Source of the DNA: Closterium sp. Naga37s-1
Taxonomy: Eukaryota; Streptophyta; Zygnematophyceae; Desmidiales; Closteriaceae
Reading direction: 5' to 3'
DNA length: 64,000 nucleotides
Assembly (NCBI GenBank): GCA_947471745.1
Contig: CANJKZ010001148.1
Span: forward strand, 1,251,001 to 1,315,000
Position numbers and translations under genes: made by a program. The notes beneath the pieces are model-generated. The model saw only the letters and a program-made list of their open reading frames with translations, searched no databases and was not told the DNA's origin. Of this stretch, positions 63,351 to 64,000 are shown piece after piece (the first letter of the stretch is position 1; the number at the start of each line of letters is the position of its first letter).

Positions 63351-63960
63351 CCTATGGACAGTTTGCCCAAATGGCCTCTTGGTCCTGTGGACCAGTTGGA
63401 CCAACAGGCATGTTGGCCGAATGGACCGGTTGGACCAACTGGCCTGTTGATCCAATGGACTGGTTGGACCAACTGGTCTTTTGGTCCTATGGACCGGTTG
63501 GACCAACTGGCCTGTTGGTCGAATAGACCGGTTGGACCAACTTCCCTGTTGCTCCAATGGACCGGTTGGACCAACAGGCCTCTTGTCCTATGGTCCGGTT
63601 GGACCAATTGGCCTGTTGGTTCTATGGACCAGGTGGACCAAGAGGCATGTTGGTCCTATGGAACGGTTGGACCAACTGGCATGTTGGTCCTATGGACCGG
63701 TTGGGCCAACTGACGTGTTGGTCCTATGGACTGGTTGGACCGAGTGGCCTGTTGGTCCTATGGACCGGTTGGACCATCTGACGTGTTGGTCCTATGGACC
63801 GGTTGGACCAACTGGCCTGTTGGCCGAATGGACCGGTTAGACCAGCTGGCATGTTGTTCCTATGGACCGGATGGACCAACTGGCCTGTTGGCCCAATGGA
63901 TCGGTTAGACCAACTAGATTGTTGGTCCAATGGACCGGTTGGACCAACTGGCCTGTTGGT
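63351..63960 (+). repeat. Higher-order repeat with CCCTGTTGCTCC markers, copy 3
   Basis: Third copy, offset 1,930 bp from the second (57 monomers minus 8 nt). It carries CTTCCCTGTTGCTCC, TTGTCCTATGG, GGTTGGGCCAACTGACG and GACCGAGTGGCC as in copy 2. It runs close to the window end, so its right limit is not certain. Confidence 0.78.
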
Positions 63961-64000
63961 CCTATGGACCGGTTGGACAACTGGCCTGTTGGTCCAATGG

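Larger units (their letters stand above)
54038..64000 (+). repeat. 34-bp satellite array, block E
   Basis: About 293 monomers of the same satellite, still in the same orientation, reaching the window end without a boundary. Characteristic variants are GACGTCCTATGG (a shortened monomer), GGAAGGGTTGG, CCAAGTAGATTGTTGG and GTTGCTCCAATGG. It contains recent higher-order duplications (listed). The longest open frame (292 codons, ~57,248-58,126) is a run of about 8.6 x 34 residues, as expected by chance from a stop-free consensus. Confidence 0.98.

Noticed and set aside
1-64000. Telomeric repeats
   Set aside because: No TTTAGGG, TTAGGG or similar runs were seen. The 34-mer does not resemble a telomerase template product.
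1-64000. Inverted blocks within the satellite
   Set aside because: The near-palindromic monomer makes the reverse complement look similar, but the asymmetric parts (GGCCTGTTGG and CCTATGG) keep the same direction throughout, so no inversion is supported.

Overview
This 64-kb window is eukaryotic, repetitive and gene-poor. I find no host protein-coding gene, rRNA or tRNA. About 47 kb is one head-to-tail satellite with a 34-bp monomer, all in one orientation, roughly 1,390 monomers if intact. The other ~17 kb is four Ty1/copia-type or LTR-only insertions. The plant-type initiator-Met primer site and the copia protein signatures point to the green lineage. From memory, the fragment at 40.9-43.6 kb resembles copia proteins I associate with the streptophyte alga Closterium, but I could not check this.

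Layout: satellite block A (1-18,797); a nearly whole copia element on the minus strand (18,798-26,339, LTRs ~1.04 kb, target duplication GGTCC); block B (26,340-39,608); a solo-LTR-like insertion (39,609-40,150, TG...CA ends, target duplication TTGG); block C (40,151-40,943); a truncated copia fragment on the minus strand (40,944-~43,569); block D (~43,570-47,980); a second nearly whole copia element on the plus strand (47,981-54,037, LTRs ~0.8 kb, target duplication CAGGC, initiator-Met primer site); block E (54,038-64,000).

The monomer is TGGACCGGTTGGACCAAC (18 bp) followed by TGGCCTGTTGGTCCTA (16 bp). The halves align to each other, so the 34-mer looks like a diverged dimer of a ~17-bp ancestor. 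Both halves are built from short near-palindromes. The consensus has no stop codon in any of the six frames, so hundreds of spurious open frames coding a 34-residue repeat appear; I annotate none as a gene. Its single CpG (ACCGGT) is often ACTGGT or ACCAGT, the pattern expected from decay of methylated cytosine.

Above the monomer the array is a mosaic of higher-order duplications from 68 bp to more than 3 kb, with shared rare variants at constant offsets. One 1,277-bp-offset pair (54.2-56.3 kb) looks identical. For both nearly whole retroelements I can find an uninterrupted paralogue of the insertion site elsewhere in the array (near 17,433 and 44,787), which shows that the higher-order repeats existed before the insertions. 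Both LTR pairs differ by about 3% by eye. A centromeric, pericentromeric or other heterochromatic location is a reasonable inference but is not shown by the sequence.
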